A stretch of 43,814 nucleotides of DNA from CAZZCN01 sp964652975 (GCA_964652975.1 CAZZCN010000015.1:1-43814); one strand, 5' to 3'; shown: positions 15,322 to 25,781, counted from the first letter of the stretch. Notes: generated by a model not told the origin, from the sequence alone. Numbers and translations are program-made.

Positions 15322-17724
15322 TTATGTTAAAATCCTTGTTATTTCATAGGCATTACCAGGATTAGTATCAAAGGAATATGTGATATAATGCGTGTTCTTC
15401 TCAAATTTTTCTTCAAACTCTATGATTTTCCCCGAGTCATCGATTACTAATATTTTCTCTTTCCACGGTGCTTGAATAGTTGCTCTTTGACCTTTTTCGC
15501 TGTGTATCACAATATATTCTACCTCGCCATTCTTAAGAGAGCTTGAAACTAAAAAAGCTCCCTTTGCCCTTAAATTTACAAATCTTGCATCCTTATCTTT
15601 CGGCCATGATGGGAAAAAGCGAAGTATGTCTTCATAGCTTTGTAAAAGAAATGAATTTATATTTTGAACTGTTGACATTAGCTGGACGCCGTGATAAGTT
15701 TCCCATGCATCTAAATTATTTCGCATACGCATCCTTAAAACCCTTTCTAACTGGTTGCATATGACTTGTGGATCATACTTACAACTTGCGGCCATAGTAT
15801 AAAGTTGTGCAAATGCCAAGGTGTCATTCCATCCGTTTACTTTATCAATAGTATTTCTTGCGGTCTGCAATAAAGAAGGATCTGAGCTGATACCCTCTAC
15901 TTGTGCAGGATACAATAAATGAAGCAATGCAGGTGTATCATAATCAAGAATTCCACCCTCTTTTCTTAAATATGTAATCTGACCATCCTTCATACTTTCC
16001 GCTTCCTTAAAGCATAATACACCTTCAAACATAGTTGTCGGATATTCGCTCAAGTGATCAAGAACATCTTGCCAGCGTAACACTTCATTTTTATCAATGT
16101 CTAAATCCTTACTGAATTCTATCAGAGATTTAAAAGTATGCCGTATAAAAGCTAAATCTAGGATTGGATTTTTATCCACTTCTCCACCGGTTTCCAATTC
16201 ACGAGCACTGCTTTCTAAAACAACATATCGGAAACCTCCGTTAGGAAAATGTTCCTTTTGGAGGTAATCCAACCAAAAATCAGCATTTAATTTCAAAAAA
16301 GGATATGCTGTTTCTTTTAGAAAATCAGTGTCTTTTGTATATTGGTAATACTCAGCAAATAAAACCGCTAAATAAGATGATACACTAAGTTGATCCTGCC
16401 ATAGTTTTGAGCGATTCTTAACCAGTGCTTTTTCAACAGGCTTCCACGCCTTTTCTAAATATTCCCATCCTTTTTGATTTTTGCTGTAAATAAAGGGGGA
16501 TCTTGCAAAGCATACGCCATCGTACCCAGCGGCGGCGGCATAGTCAAGTGCATTTTGTAAATCGGCTGTTATTTGTGCAAAATAAGGTTGAACAAATTCA
16601 GGCATATTGCAAGATAAGGCACCATCGAAATTAGTTTGGAAGTTGTAGTTATAGAAATTTGCACTATTCCACCATGGATAATCAGTTGTAGCAAAGCTAC
16701 CGAAGATGCCCGGTGCAACCTTACCTGCACGGACTGCACAGCCTCTTTGATATTGAGCTCCTGCATAATACCGGTCAAACATATAGTTGTTTGTTCTTAC
16801 ATAAGAACGTTTCCAATAATCTTCCCACCATTTGATATGTTCGTCTTTTTTCGCTTCCAAAACTTTTTCATCAATAGATTTTAATTGTTCACATGCATTT
16901 TTGATGTATTCCTCTGTTGACGGAATAGCAACAGCACAACCTCCGTCACCCAAAACTACTGCTGCGATTTTTATATTCTGACCCGGCATTAGTTTTATTC
17001 TGTAAGTGGAATATGAAAAATCATCTGTAAAAGATTCAATCTCACAGTCACCTATTATTTTAACAGCAATTACCGCCTTTGAAATCCAATCCAGGTCCTT
17101 TGCCTCTTTTGCTGTTCTTCTTGTCGCATAAATGAGCCCGTCATGTATTCCAGACCCGTTGATTAACTGTTCGACGTCTTTTTCCGGTTCCTTATACTCA
17201 CGTTCTGGCCAGTTCACATAGTTGGCTGCAATTCTTGTCCATGAACGAACTTCTAAAATAAAAGGTTCATACCCTTTGTTGTGAAAATCATTAACAATCA
17301 AGTTTTCATTTGCTGAAGTAAATACTTCTGTTTCGTAGATAAAAGCACCCATCCATTGTTTTATATTAATTTTTGCATTTAAAATATCTAGCTTTTGGCT
17401 GGTTCTATTAGATCTAGAATTAATCTTTTCTCCGTCAATATTCAAAATTTTAAGTGAAAGACCGCCGATTGTTTTCATGCATTTGCCTGCATACCAAAAA
17501 GAACCGGCTACCGAGCTGCCAAAATCGGTTTTGTTAATATAATAATTAATACTATCTTTAGTCGTGCCCAATACGACTCCCAAATCACCATTTCCCATCT
17601 TATGTCCATCTGGCCAATGTTTATCTTCTGCATCAACATAAGTTGTATATTCACCCACGATTTGCGATAAATGCTTTTTTTGCTCTTCCCATATCTGTTC
17701 TTGACTGCATACATGAAAATTCAT
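15322..17724 (-). CDS. GH95-like glycosidase (cytosolic)
   Basis: An 800-residue protein without signal peptide. The N-terminal beta domain carries DGHKMGNGDLGVVLG, the GNG-x-x-G signature of GH95 and DUF5703 proteins. The helical domain has YPWWNSANFYNYNFQTNF, whose N-x-N pattern matches the catalytic asparagine pair of GH95 fucosidases (Asn421/Asn423 in the Bifidobacterium enzyme). It also has DKNPILDLAFIR (KNP 523-525 of the longer frame) and a C-terminus with NSFLLQSYEDILRFFP and AKGAFLVSSS. A TTG opens the frame at 17739, but ATG 17724 has a GGGGGA site in front. The upstream GH94-like gene stops only a few bases before. Alpha-L-fucosidase or alpha-galactosidase activity is possible; the third member of this clan in the operon, it is the one closest to known GH95. 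Confidence 0.7.
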   Translation of the reverse strand: MNFHVCSQEQIWEEQKKHLSQIVGEYTTYVDAEDKHWPDGHKMGNGDLGVVLGTTKDSINYYINKTDFGSSVAGSFWYAGKCMKTIGGLSLKILNIDGEKINSRSNRTSQKLDILNAKINIKQWMGAFIYETEVFTSANENLIVNDFHNKGYEPFILEVRSWTRIAANYVNWPEREYKEPEKDVEQLINGSGIHDGLIYATRRTAKEAKDLDWISKAVIAVKIIGDCEIESFTDDFSYSTYRIKLMPGQNIKIAAVVLGDGGCAVAIPSTEEYIKNACEQLKSIDEKVLEAKKDEHIKWWEDYWKRSYVRTNNYMFDRYYAGAQYQRGCAVRAGKVAPGIFGSFATTDYPWWNSANFYNYNFQTNFDGALSCNMPEFVQPYFAQITADLQNALDYAAAAGYDGVCFARSPFIYSKNQKGWEYLEKAWKPVEKALVKNRSKLWQDQLSVSSYLAVLFAEYYQYTKDTDFLKETAYPFLKLNADFWLDYLQKEHFPNGGFRYVVLESSARELETGGEVDKNPILDLAFIRHTFKSLIEFSKDLDIDKNEVLRWQDVLDHLSEYPTTMFEGVLCFKEAESMKDGQITYLRKEGGILDYDTPALLHLLYPAQVEGISSDPSLLQTARNTIDKVNGWNDTLAFAQLYTMAASCKYDPQVICNQLERVLRMRMRNNLDAWETYHGVQLMSTVQNINSFLLQSYEDILRFFPSWPKDKDARFVNLRAKGAFLVSSSLKNGEVEYIVIHSEKGQRATIQAPWKEKILVIDDSGKIIEFEEKFEKNTHYITYSFDTNPGNAYEITRILT

Positions 17725-17743
17725 TTTCTTTTCCCCCAATTTA

Positions 17744-20710
17744 TTATTTTAAGTTTAATTGAATAAAATGTTCTTTTTGGTCATTAAAAAGTGGAAAGCA
17801 ATCTCTATCAATCAAAACTTGATCGACGAATAACTGGCTTTGACTGCTTTTAACCCTGTAAAATCCCTCTGGCTTTTGTATTACTATACGAAGTTTTGTT
17901 TTGCAAAAATTTATTTCATATTTCTGAACAGTTTCATTTTCTCGTAGCAAAGGCATTAAATAAACATTATCGTTTTTATAATTGATACCCAATGCCGTAA
18001 TAATGGATAATATCATCCATGTTGAAGTTCCACTGATAGTAGGCCCGATGTTTTCACCCGTTTCTAAGTTGTTATATTGTGTGCATAATCTTGGGTTCCC
18101 ACAAATCATATAAGGTGCTTTTAATGTATGATACGGTAAAATGATATCAATTATCCAATATGCAGTATTCACAAGACGTTTCGCTAACTCAGTGTCTTCA
18201 ACGATATTGGCAGCTTTGAACATTGCTGCCGCCGCCATCATATTTGCATGTTTGAAAATTCCAGAATTTTCTCTATCACCTTTAAAATAAAATTCAATGT
18301 CAATGTTTTCGTTTATTTTTTTATAGTCGGCTGAAGTACTAAGCCTATATCCGTATGGTGTTTTCAAGTTTTTGTCCATGGTGTTAAGCATGATATTTAT
18401 TTGTTTTTCACTTGCAACATCAGCTAAAACAGACCAACTGAAAGAGTTTAAAAAATAAGTTCCCTTTGAACCTTCCTCAATATTTAAACCATCGCCCTTA
18501 GCGCCTAAATAATTAAGCCATGGTTTATTGTCTCTGTTAAAAAGAACTCTGCAGAAAAAGTCATCTTTCCAAGTCTTTTTTTGCAATCGCTCCTTCACTG
18601 TTTCAGATAAGTTTTGAAATGCATTCGCATACTCAGTTTCACCCAATTGTGATGATATTTCATAAGCTACATCTATGGCTACCTTTAATAAAAAGCCATT
18701 CATTACACTTTCAGAGTATTCACTCTCGAACGGATCTCCATACTGTCCTTTATTATTAAGCTGTAAGAGATATTTTTCTTCTTTTTTCGTTCCTGAAATA
18801 TAATCTTCATCAACCTTTAAGCAATCGTTCCAATCAGCTCTGTCAATAAGAGGCAATCCGTTTTTACCAATTGATATTTTTCCTGAATATGTAACAATTG
18901 CCATCATTGTATCAATAATTCTACGGCTTCCACCATCCGCCATTGGACATTCCTCATAAAAAAACTGATAATCTCCTGTCAGTTTTGCATATCTGTCAAG
19001 TGCTTGTAAAAGCCATAATGAATCATCTGACCATACACCCGGTTCCTTGCCGGTCCAGTAGAAGTTATGATTTGCATATCCCATTTTATGAACATTGCAG
19101 ATCCATTCGAGTAATAAATGCTTGACTAAATCTACCTTTCCCATGCCAACAAAATAATACATTGAAGCAAAAATATCCTGAATCTCCCGGAATCCAATCT
19201 CTCTGTATCCCTTTTGTGTCTGATCAAAGGAACGAGACACAAATGTCTGATATCGTACCTGAAAAGGAAGGTTGTAGTTGAAATAGGTTTCAAATGCTTT
19301 ATCTTTATGTTCAATTTGTAAATGGGATGCGAATTCCTGATTAGATTTCTTAACTTTATCAAGTGCCTGTTCAACCATACCCGTTACAGAATATTTTTCA
19401 ATAAGTCTTCCGATCTGATTAAGAGGAGCTTTTTCTTCTTTTTCAATATCCAAGACATTCGATACAAGACCTGTAAAATTACTAATTTCCGCAATGCAGC
19501 CAGCTTTGATTTTTAATGGTGATGACAATGCAAAAAAAGGTGGTCCCTTTCTTGTATGACGGTTAGAGAGTTTTGTTGCCCCTTCTGGTTTCTCTAATGT
19601 TCCATTTCCAACAAGCTCATTAAAATTGAAACAAAATTGATCTGGATATTCTGCCTTCCCGTTACAAAACGCAATCATAGAATGAAATCTAGATTCACCG
19701 GCCGCAAATTTCGGTTTATTGTCAAAGCTTACCGCAATAATCTGATTATTTTTATCTCTTAATATATTCGATTGTGTGATTACATTAGTAAAAAGGATAT
19801 CCTCTCTAAGTGCCGCCGTTGAACTTATCCCGAACATTCCAGTATAGACAATTTTAATATCTCTGTCTTCTGTCCCGTTGTTTATAATTTGGATATTCTG
19901 AACCTCAACTGCAATTGGGAATCCTTCCTCATGCGGCAAAATAAAAATTGTTCTGACAATTTTTATTTTGCATAAGGTTTCATATGTAATTATGGTATGA
20001 TTTTGAGAATGCACACATTTTGCGGATATCACACTGTTTTGTTTTGGACTTGCTGAATAAAAAAATATTTTTCCATTTTCTATTAAATAAAATTGTCTAT
20101 TTGCAGGAAACCCGTTTTCTTCCGGACGATAGTCCCATCTGGTTGCCAATACCTGTGTATCGGCATGCGACCGAAAGCTACCCCTTCCTAATCTATCTAC
20201 CACGCTTTTTGGTGTGCTTTGAAGGCATCTCGAGAAATTTGTTCTATCTCCAATCAAAAGATTGGTAAAATAATGAGGTCCTGGTTGAGGTGAAACCAGA
20301 TCTGTCTCCAATTCTCCTTTTTCATTCAGCTTACCGCCCCATTGCAAGGAATCAATAATAGCTTCCTGAATAATAATCATATGTTTATTTTCAAATATTA
20401 TTCTTTCTGCTTTTCCATTTTTTCCTTTAAATACAGTTGTAATATTTTCAGCTTGATTCCATTCAAACAACACAGATTCACCACTGTCAAAAATATTTGA
20501 CAGCAAAGAATTCATTGATGCATCCAATAGCAAAACATCAATTATAGATGTATAAAAAGGAAGCCCGCTTACGCCTGCCAAAATATTATTTTGATTTCCA
20601 TATACGTAAACTGCACTTACTTTATCATTTAACTTTATTCCCAACGCCTTCCCTAAATCTACTTCGGCGTTAAACAAATCCATTCTTGCCTTCTCTTCTA
20701 CCAAAATCAT
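17744..20710 (-). CDS. GH94-like glycoside phosphorylase
   Basis: A 988-residue cytosolic protein (ATG 20710 with GGGAGA upstream; a GTG five codons earlier has no good site). It follows the GH94 architecture: a large N-terminal beta-sandwich (to about 430), a helical linker, an (alpha/alpha)6 barrel with GYREIGFREIQDI (507-517), SDDSLWLLQAL (566-576), the DWND motif that holds the catalytic Asp (631-634), and late SGTSTWMI like the phosphate-binding loop region. Numbering is from the GTG. GH94 enzymes split beta-linked di- or oligosaccharides with phosphate, releasing a sugar 1-phosphate and saving ATP. It is longer than cellobiose phosphorylase (about 810) and, unlike most GH94 enzymes, reads DWNDC rather than DWNDG. 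Substrate is unknown. Its place directly after the solute-binding gene fits processing of imported oligosaccharide. Confidence 0.75.
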   Translation of the reverse strand: MILVEEKARMDLFNAEVDLGKALGIKLNDKVSAVYVYGNQNNILAGVSGLPFYTSIIDVLLLDASMNSLLSNIFDSGESVLFEWNQAENITTVFKGKNGKAERIIFENKHMIIIQEAIIDSLQWGGKLNEKGELETDLVSPQPGPHYFTNLLIGDRTNFSRCLQSTPKSVVDRLGRGSFRSHADTQVLATRWDYRPEENGFPANRQFYLIENGKIFFYSASPKQNSVISAKCVHSQNHTIITYETLCKIKIVRTIFILPHEEGFPIAVEVQNIQIINNGTEDRDIKIVYTGMFGISSTAALREDILFTNVITQSNILRDKNNQIIAVSFDNKPKFAAGESRFHSMIAFCNGKAEYPDQFCFNFNELVGNGTLEKPEGATKLSNRHTRKGPPFFALSSPLKIKAGCIAEISNFTGLVSNVLDIEKEEKAPLNQIGRLIEKYSVTGMVEQALDKVKKSNQEFASHLQIEHKDKAFETYFNYNLPFQVRYQTFVSRSFDQTQKGYREIGFREIQDIFASMYYFVGMGKVDLVKHLLLEWICNVHKMGYANHNFYWTGKEPGVWSDDSLWLLQALDRYAKLTGDYQFFYEECPMADGGSRRIIDTMMAIVTYSGKISIGKNGLPLIDRADWNDCLKVDEDYISGTKKEEKYLLQLNNKGQYGDPFESEYSESVMNGFLLKVAIDVAYEISSQLGETEYANAFQNLSETVKERLQKKTWKDDFFCRVLFNRDNKPWLNYLGAKGDGLNIEEGSKGTYFLNSFSWSVLADVASEKQINIMLNTMDKNLKTPYGYRLSTSADYKKINENIDIEFYFKGDRENSGIFKHANMMAAAAMFKAANIVEDTELAKRLVNTAYWIIDIILPYHTLKAPYMICGNPRLCTQYNNLETGENIGPTISGTSTWMILSIITALGINYKNDNVYLMPLLRENETVQKYEINFCKTKLRIVIQKPEGFYRVKSSQSQLFVDQVLIDRDCFPLFNDQKEHFIQLNLK

Positions 20711-20810
20711 CTTGATTTCTCCCACAATATTATTTTATAATGTCTTTTATTGCTAAATTCTTTTCAATAAATATTCCTCTAAAACAGCCATAAAAAGTAC
20801 CCTCACTAAA

Positions 20811-22364
20811 TTATTGTGCACTCAATACTAAATTAATCAAACCCTGAACACGTTTCTGATTTCCGGATAATAATTCATTGATATCTCTACCCATAGAAGT
20901 CGCCTGGCAAATACCGACAGCAACATCATTGACAGCGTCTGAAGAATCCCGATAGCCAAAATCCATGTAATTTACTGTTTTGTATAGAGGATCAAAACTA
21001 GTTGCTAAATCTCTTCTAACTGATGGTAGTTCTGCTGATACAGAATTTTGATAGGAACTTTCAAATATGCTGAATGCAACTGCTGCTTTTGGGTTTTTTG
21101 AACCGCGACTTGAGCTAATGCCGTTTATCCAACTTGCTGGGTATTCTTTGTTTTTGTTATCCAATCCCAACGGAACAGGAACAACGCCAAGATTTTTGTA
21201 ATCATTCCCAAAAACATTATTATTTTTAATATTATCGTTGAATTTCTGTTCATAACAACTTATTTCAGAGACCCATGTGTAAACTTTGCCGGCAAGCAAA
21301 TTTGTAGGCCATTCCGTGGAACCTTCATTCGAAAAAATCCTACTGGCACCAGTTGACATTTGTTGCATGAGTTTTAATCCGTTAATCAATTCTGTCGACT
21401 TTAAATTTTCACTTAAAACTCCATTTATTTCCTTAACAAAATGCCCGCCATTTGCCATTGGTATTGTTAAATAATGAAAGGACGCATCGCCAAAATATAT
21501 ATTTTTTGCAGGATCTGTTACCTCCTTTCCCATTTGATTGAATTTCTCCCATGTCCACTGACCCTTTTTATAAAGTGTCATCGGATCCTCAAGTTCTGCT
21601 TCCTGAAATTTTTTCTTGTTATAATAGATAACCATAATATTAACCTGACGATAATAGGATGTTGCAAAAAGTTTGCCGTCCCATGCATAATATTTTGATT
21701 TCTCGATATCTATTCCACCGGCATTTATATTTGATGGATTATATAAATCTGCAGTGGTCATATATGGGTTGAGTGGTTCAAGCACATTATTTATAACTAC
21801 TGTAGGATAAAATGACCCATGATTATAAACGATATCATAAGGTTTGCCGGCGCTTATGGTTGTTGAAAGTTTTGTCATGAATTGTGAGTGTGTTATAGCA
21901 TCGATAGAGACTTTGCAATTAAATTTGCTTTCAAAATCTTTTACTTCTTGCCGAAATTGCGGGGAATCCATTTGTGTCCATATCAGCATTTTTAGCGTTT
22001 TACCGCCAAAATTAAGTCCGTCAACCATCTTCTTTGTTCCTGAGGCAATAGTGAAATTTCTATTAATTGTCTTTTGATTGCTTATAATGCGTGAAAAAGC
22101 ATTGCTGCTCGATGCTGCAATAGAATTACCTGCGCTTGCTGTCGATATAACTGACCCGGAAGATACTCCTGATGCTTCGCTCGATGTCACAGATAAATCA
22201 CTTGACAATATTTCTGATTCAGTAGAAACAGATATTGCCATACTGGTTTCGGTCTTTGATATGATGCTTACATCACTGCTTGTATTTTGATCTGGTTTAC
22301 AGCTTATGGAAGTTATACCAACTGTAATTACTAACAAAATCATTATTATATTCTTTATTTTCAT
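20811..22364 (-). CDS. Carbohydrate ABC importer solute-binding lipoprotein
   Basis: A 517-residue extracellular solute-binding protein (COG1653 / SBP_bac_1 type). The N-terminal signal ends in SISC, which acts as lipobox although the -3 residue is Ser rather than Leu. A long Ser/Thr-rich linker (about 30-95) then holds the binding lobe away from the membrane. The mature domain begins FGGKTLKMLIWTQ and continues with VEVKDFESKFNCKV-like and TAGKPYDIVYN-like segments typical of sugar binders. ATG 22364 has AAGGAG eight bases upstream. It lies downstream of two permease genes (25782-27664) and the repeat protein, and belongs with those permeases. The ATPase partner is absent from the window, as for many Bacillota sugar importers that share one MsmK-like ATPase. 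Ligand unknown. Confidence 0.88.
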   Translation of the reverse strand: MKIKNIIMILLVITVGITSISCKPDQNTSSDVSIISKTETSMAISVSTESEILSSDLSVTSSEASGVSSGSVISTASAGNSIAASSSNAFSRIISNQKTINRNFTIASGTKKMVDGLNFGGKTLKMLIWTQMDSPQFRQEVKDFESKFNCKVSIDAITHSQFMTKLSTTISAGKPYDIVYNHGSFYPTVVINNVLEPLNPYMTTADLYNPSNINAGGIDIEKSKYYAWDGKLFATSYYRQVNIMVIYYNKKKFQEAELEDPMTLYKKGQWTWEKFNQMGKEVTDPAKNIYFGDASFHYLTIPMANGGHFVKEINGVLSENLKSTELINGLKLMQQMSTGASRIFSNEGSTEWPTNLLAGKVYTWVSEISCYEQKFNDNIKNNNVFGNDYKNLGVVPVPLGLDNKNKEYPASWINGISSSRGSKNPKAAVAFSIFESSYQNSVSAELPSVRRDLATSFDPLYKTVNYMDFGYRDSSDAVNDVAVGICQATSMGRDINELLSGNQKRVQGLINLVLSAQ

Positions 22365-22404
22365 ATTAATCACTCCTTCAAAAATTTCTTTTTTAATTTT
22401 CTTT

Positions 22405-25400
22405 TTATTCGTTTATAACTAAATTCTTTTTCTTTGACTTTCCAATCAAGAAAAAAGAAACAAGTGGAAGTAACACACCGGCAACCATAATGGCAAATGG
22501 AAACCTGTCGCTAGTATTTGCATTAGGATCATCGTTATTTTCTGAATTTCCATTTGAATTTTCATTGTCGTTGTCAATAACCGGTGCTGTGTTGGTTGAG
22601 AACATTACAGGAACATAGGTACCGCCATATTTAATGTCTTTTCCTATCACATAAGTATCATCCGACAGTGAATCATTTAAAACAATCGGAACCTTATCTT
22701 TTTCTATGTTCATTATAAACATAAAATTATTTCTATTATTAGTTGGTTTTGGTATCATAATCTTGATTTTTCTTGCACCGATATCATCTGCGGTAAGCAC
22801 ATTACCATTCGCCCCAATCAACTCAACAACAAAGGAATCAGACACATTTACATAATTAGCAAAATTTAGACTATTCACAACATCTTCCGAAAGTTCTGTT
22901 TGTGTAATCTTAATCCCTTTGGCTATACTGAAAGTATCATCGGGATCCAGTAAAGATATCTCTGCCTTGATACCCGTTATTGAGTCCGTAAAAATTGGAT
23001 TTTCCTTAGGCGGATCAACTGAAAGCATGGTTCCGCGAACAGAAATCTCATTAACGCGGGCTAATCCGTATCCTACATAATCGGCTTCATGCGGTCTGTT
23101 TATTACAAAAACAATGTATTTGCCCTGTCGGTTAGCATCACTTGAAATCGTCCTTGCTTTTTCCTCATTATTTCCGCTGGAATACACCAAGTTATCTTTA
23201 TCATAGACAGTACTTAGTTTATCGCCAATGTAAACATCAAGAAGTGCTATCTGCAGACCGTCTGCCATCTGACTGATAAATGAAAATTCATCAATCTGAG
23301 CCATGCCACCAAGATGAAATATAATAACAAAACCATAGGATTCTTGCCCGATCTTACCTCCGGGACCCGGCATGCCGTTCAGCAAACATCTTGGTGCATC
23401 GCTATCCTTTCCATCGGTTAAATATTGTGCGGTATCCCAGACATATGAAGGCTCGCCAAGATCTGATGTAGGTCGGAATGGTACGATCTGTTTAATTTGT
23501 ATCGGCAATTTGTTCAGTATTAAGTTTACCGAATTATCTATAACCTCTGTACCCGCTGTTCCATATGCTGCAATTTCATGAATACGAGCCATTTTATCAT
23601 TGCTGTCCATGCTTGGTTGGATAACACGGATTCCGATGAAACGTCCTGTTTTTGCCTCATTGAATGTAAAAAGCTGAGACCTGGTAGCTTTGGTATTGCT
23701 GTAAAAAATTACTTTACTGTCGCTTGTGAATAGGTTTTTATATTTATCCGCAATGTAAATTTCATATTTCTTGATCTGTGAATTTGCGGTATTATCGGTT
23801 GCAATTAATATTTTATTGATAATTGCACCTGCACCTAAATCGTAGGTAACCGTTCCCGAATCGGCTCTTGACCCATTATAGTACATTGCTCCATAATAAT
23901 CTCTTGTGGAAAGCAATCCATCGGTCATATGTAAAACATCCTCACCTCCTGCAGGCTTTTCTGTTTCATATCCGTTTACTATCATAAACGGTGCTTTGCC
24001 ACTATTAATACTGACACCCAGTGTATTTACTTGGTCTTGTGTTAGGTTAGTTTCAACAGTTTCCTGATTTCCGCCTTTGATTCCAGCGGTGCCGTAAATA
24101 CCAATTTCGTGAATGCGTGCCATTTTATCCGCTGTGTCTATGCTCGGATTGATGATTCTAATGCCTAAAAAACGTCCCATTTTTGAGGCAGCAAACGTAA
24201 AGAATTGTGATTTTGTTCCAGCTGTATTATCATATATCACAATTTTGTTGGCATCTGTATACAGGTTGTCATAATCATCTGCTAAAAAGATTTCATATTT
24301 TTTGATTTGGGAAGCCCCTGTATTATCGGTTCCAATCAACAGTTTCTCTACAACAGCTCCCAACCCTAAATCATAGGTAATGGTTCCGGAATCAGCTTTT
24401 GTACCGTTATAATACATATTGGCGTAGTAATCCCTTGTAGATAGCAGACCATCGGTCATATTCAAAACATCCTCACCTGGTGCTGGATTGCTTTGTCCAT
24501 CTCCGTTGACAAGCATAAAGGGTGCAATTCCATCAATAATGCTGGACTCCATAGAATCAATTTCTGCCTGCGAAATATTTGTATCAATAAAATCCGCTGG
24601 TGTACCTGCAATTCCGTACACACCAATTTCGTGAATTCTTGCCATTTTATCAGTTGTTTCCATACTTGGTGTAATTATTTTCAATCCAAAAAAGCGTGCG
24701 GTTTTATTTGTACCAAAGGTGAAAAGCTGTGATTTGCTACTTGATGTGTTTTCAAATGCGGTAATTTTATTTGTATCTGTGTAAAGACTGTTATAATCAT
24801 CTGAAAGATAAAGCTCATATTTTCTAATTTGTGATAATCCAAATGAATCAGTTCCAATTAATATCTTGCTAACATTGGCTCCGACTCCCAAATCATAGGT
24901 AAATGTTCCCGACTTTAAATTTGTACCGTTGTAATACATAACATAATAGTAATCTCTGCTTGAAAGTTGCCCGTCGGTTATGTTAAGAACATTTTCTCCG
25001 CCGTCAGGATTAATTCGGTCGATGCCATCTACTATCTTTATCGGAGCTTTATTTTTGATGATACTTGCTCCAAGTGCATCAACCTGAAGTTGTGTAATAT
25101 TCAAATCGTAATTATCTGATCTTACACCTGCTGTTCCATATATGTCCAATTCATGAATTCGTGCCATTGAATCACCTAAATCGAAACTTGGCGTTATCAT
25201 CCTGATACCAAAAAATCTTCCTGTCTGTGCCGTCGTAAATGTAAACAACTGTGTTCTACTGTATGTGGTATTTATGTATATAATGATTTTGTTTATATCA
25301 GTGTATAAGCTGTCAAATTGGTTTCCGATAAATATCTCATATTGTTTTAATTGCGAGTTGCCTCGATCATCTCCACCAACCAGTATTTCATTGATGACAG

Positions 25401-25743
25401 CACCTGTTCCCATATCATAGGTTATTGTACCTGTCAGGGGATTGGCAGTTGAATTTTTTAGACCACCATAGTATGCTCTTGTTGTCAATATGCCGTCAGT
25501 CATGTTTAAAACATTGTCTCCGGACGAGGGATTGATCTGCTCATACATGTTGTAAACCTGAAAAGGGGTTTTCCCTTTGATAATGCTGTCACCTTTGGCA
25601 TCTACCTGTGATTGCGTCATATTTGCATCTTCTACAGTATATGGCAGAATTGCAATACTGTTCAGACTTAGGCTGAAAATTGATACAAGTAGTAAAACAA
25701 CCATGATAAAAGTCTTAATCTTCAAAAATTTAATTTTTTTCAT
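22405..25743 (-). CDS. Giant membrane-anchored surface protein with tandem discoidin-like repeats
   Basis: A 1112-residue secreted protein. After a signal peptide (to about 31) come four strongly similar repeats (41-212, 213-387, 388-564, 565-735). Each opens with a short helix motif of the form LTQ-x-QV-x-x-LG-x-SI, then carries D-V-L-x-MTDG-x-LSTRDYY, MYYNG, SGT-x-TYDLG, K-x-LIGTD, KYEI-x-x-x-D, a FTF strand, TGRFxGIR and MARIHE-x-x-x-YGTAG. A more distant fifth copy spans 736-905. The core resembles F5/8-type C (discoidin) folds, which often bind sugars. A beta-rich module (910-1050), an Asn/Ser/Asp linker and a membrane helix (1081-1100) with a KSKKK tail complete it. There is no LPxTG. 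It lies between permeases and their binding protein, and probably captures glycan at the surface. A second such protein starts at 41630. Confidence 0.75.
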   Translation of the reverse strand: MKKIKFLKIKTFIMVVLLLVSIFSLSLNSIAILPYTVEDANMTQSQVDAKGDSIIKGKTPFQVYNMYEQINPSSGDNVLNMTDGILTTRAYYGGLKNSTANPLTGTITYDMGTGAVINEILVGGDDRGNSQLKQYEIFIGNQFDSLYTDINKIIIYINTTYSRTQLFTFTTAQTGRFFGIRMITPSFDLGDSMARIHELDIYGTAGVRSDNYDLNITQLQVDALGASIIKNKAPIKIVDGIDRINPDGGENVLNITDGQLSSRDYYYVMYYNGTNLKSGTFTYDLGVGANVSKILIGTDSFGLSQIRKYELYLSDDYNSLYTDTNKITAFENTSSSKSQLFTFGTNKTARFFGLKIITPSMETTDKMARIHEIGVYGIAGTPADFIDTNISQAEIDSMESSIIDGIAPFMLVNGDGQSNPAPGEDVLNMTDGLLSTRDYYANMYYNGTKADSGTITYDLGLGAVVEKLLIGTDNTGASQIKKYEIFLADDYDNLYTDANKIVIYDNTAGTKSQFFTFAASKMGRFLGIRIINPSIDTADKMARIHEIGIYGTAGIKGGNQETVETNLTQDQVNTLGVSINSGKAPFMIVNGYETEKPAGGEDVLHMTDGLLSTRDYYGAMYYNGSRADSGTVTYDLGAGAIINKILIATDNTANSQIKKYEIYIADKYKNLFTSDSKVIFYSNTKATRSQLFTFNEAKTGRFIGIRVIQPSMDSNDKMARIHEIAAYGTAGTEVIDNSVNLILNKLPIQIKQIVPFRPTSDLGEPSYVWDTAQYLTDGKDSDAPRCLLNGMPGPGGKIGQESYGFVIIFHLGGMAQIDEFSFISQMADGLQIALLDVYIGDKLSTVYDKDNLVYSSGNNEEKARTISSDANRQGKYIVFVINRPHEADYVGYGLARVNEISVRGTMLSVDPPKENPIFTDSITGIKAEISLLDPDDTFSIAKGIKITQTELSEDVVNSLNFANYVNVSDSFVVELIGANGNVLTADDIGARKIKIMIPKPTNNRNNFMFIMNIEKDKVPIVLNDSLSDDTYVIGKDIKYGGTYVPVMFSTNTAPVIDNDNENSNGNSENNDDPNANTSDRFPFAIMVAGVLLPLVSFFLIGKSKKKNLVINE
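23539..25623 (-). repeat. Four tandem ~520-base repeats encoding discoidin-like domains
   Basis: The coding sequence of the surface protein contains four tandem units of about 510-530 bases (25623-25108, 25107-24583, 24582-24052, 24051-23539). They share blocks such as the MTDG-x-LSTR and MARIHE codons, although the DNA has diverged enough that the repeats are clearest at protein level. Units 3 and 4 are most alike, suggesting expansion by duplication. Confidence 0.8.
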
Positions 25744-25781
25744 ATGAACCCTTCTTTCTATAATAAATATTTAATTTCGAA

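Noticed and set aside
22405..25743. Repeats in this gene considered as a CRISPR-like or DNA-level repeat array
   Set aside because: Period of about 520 bases in one open frame with protein-level conservation; it is a domain repeat, not spacer-repeat structure.
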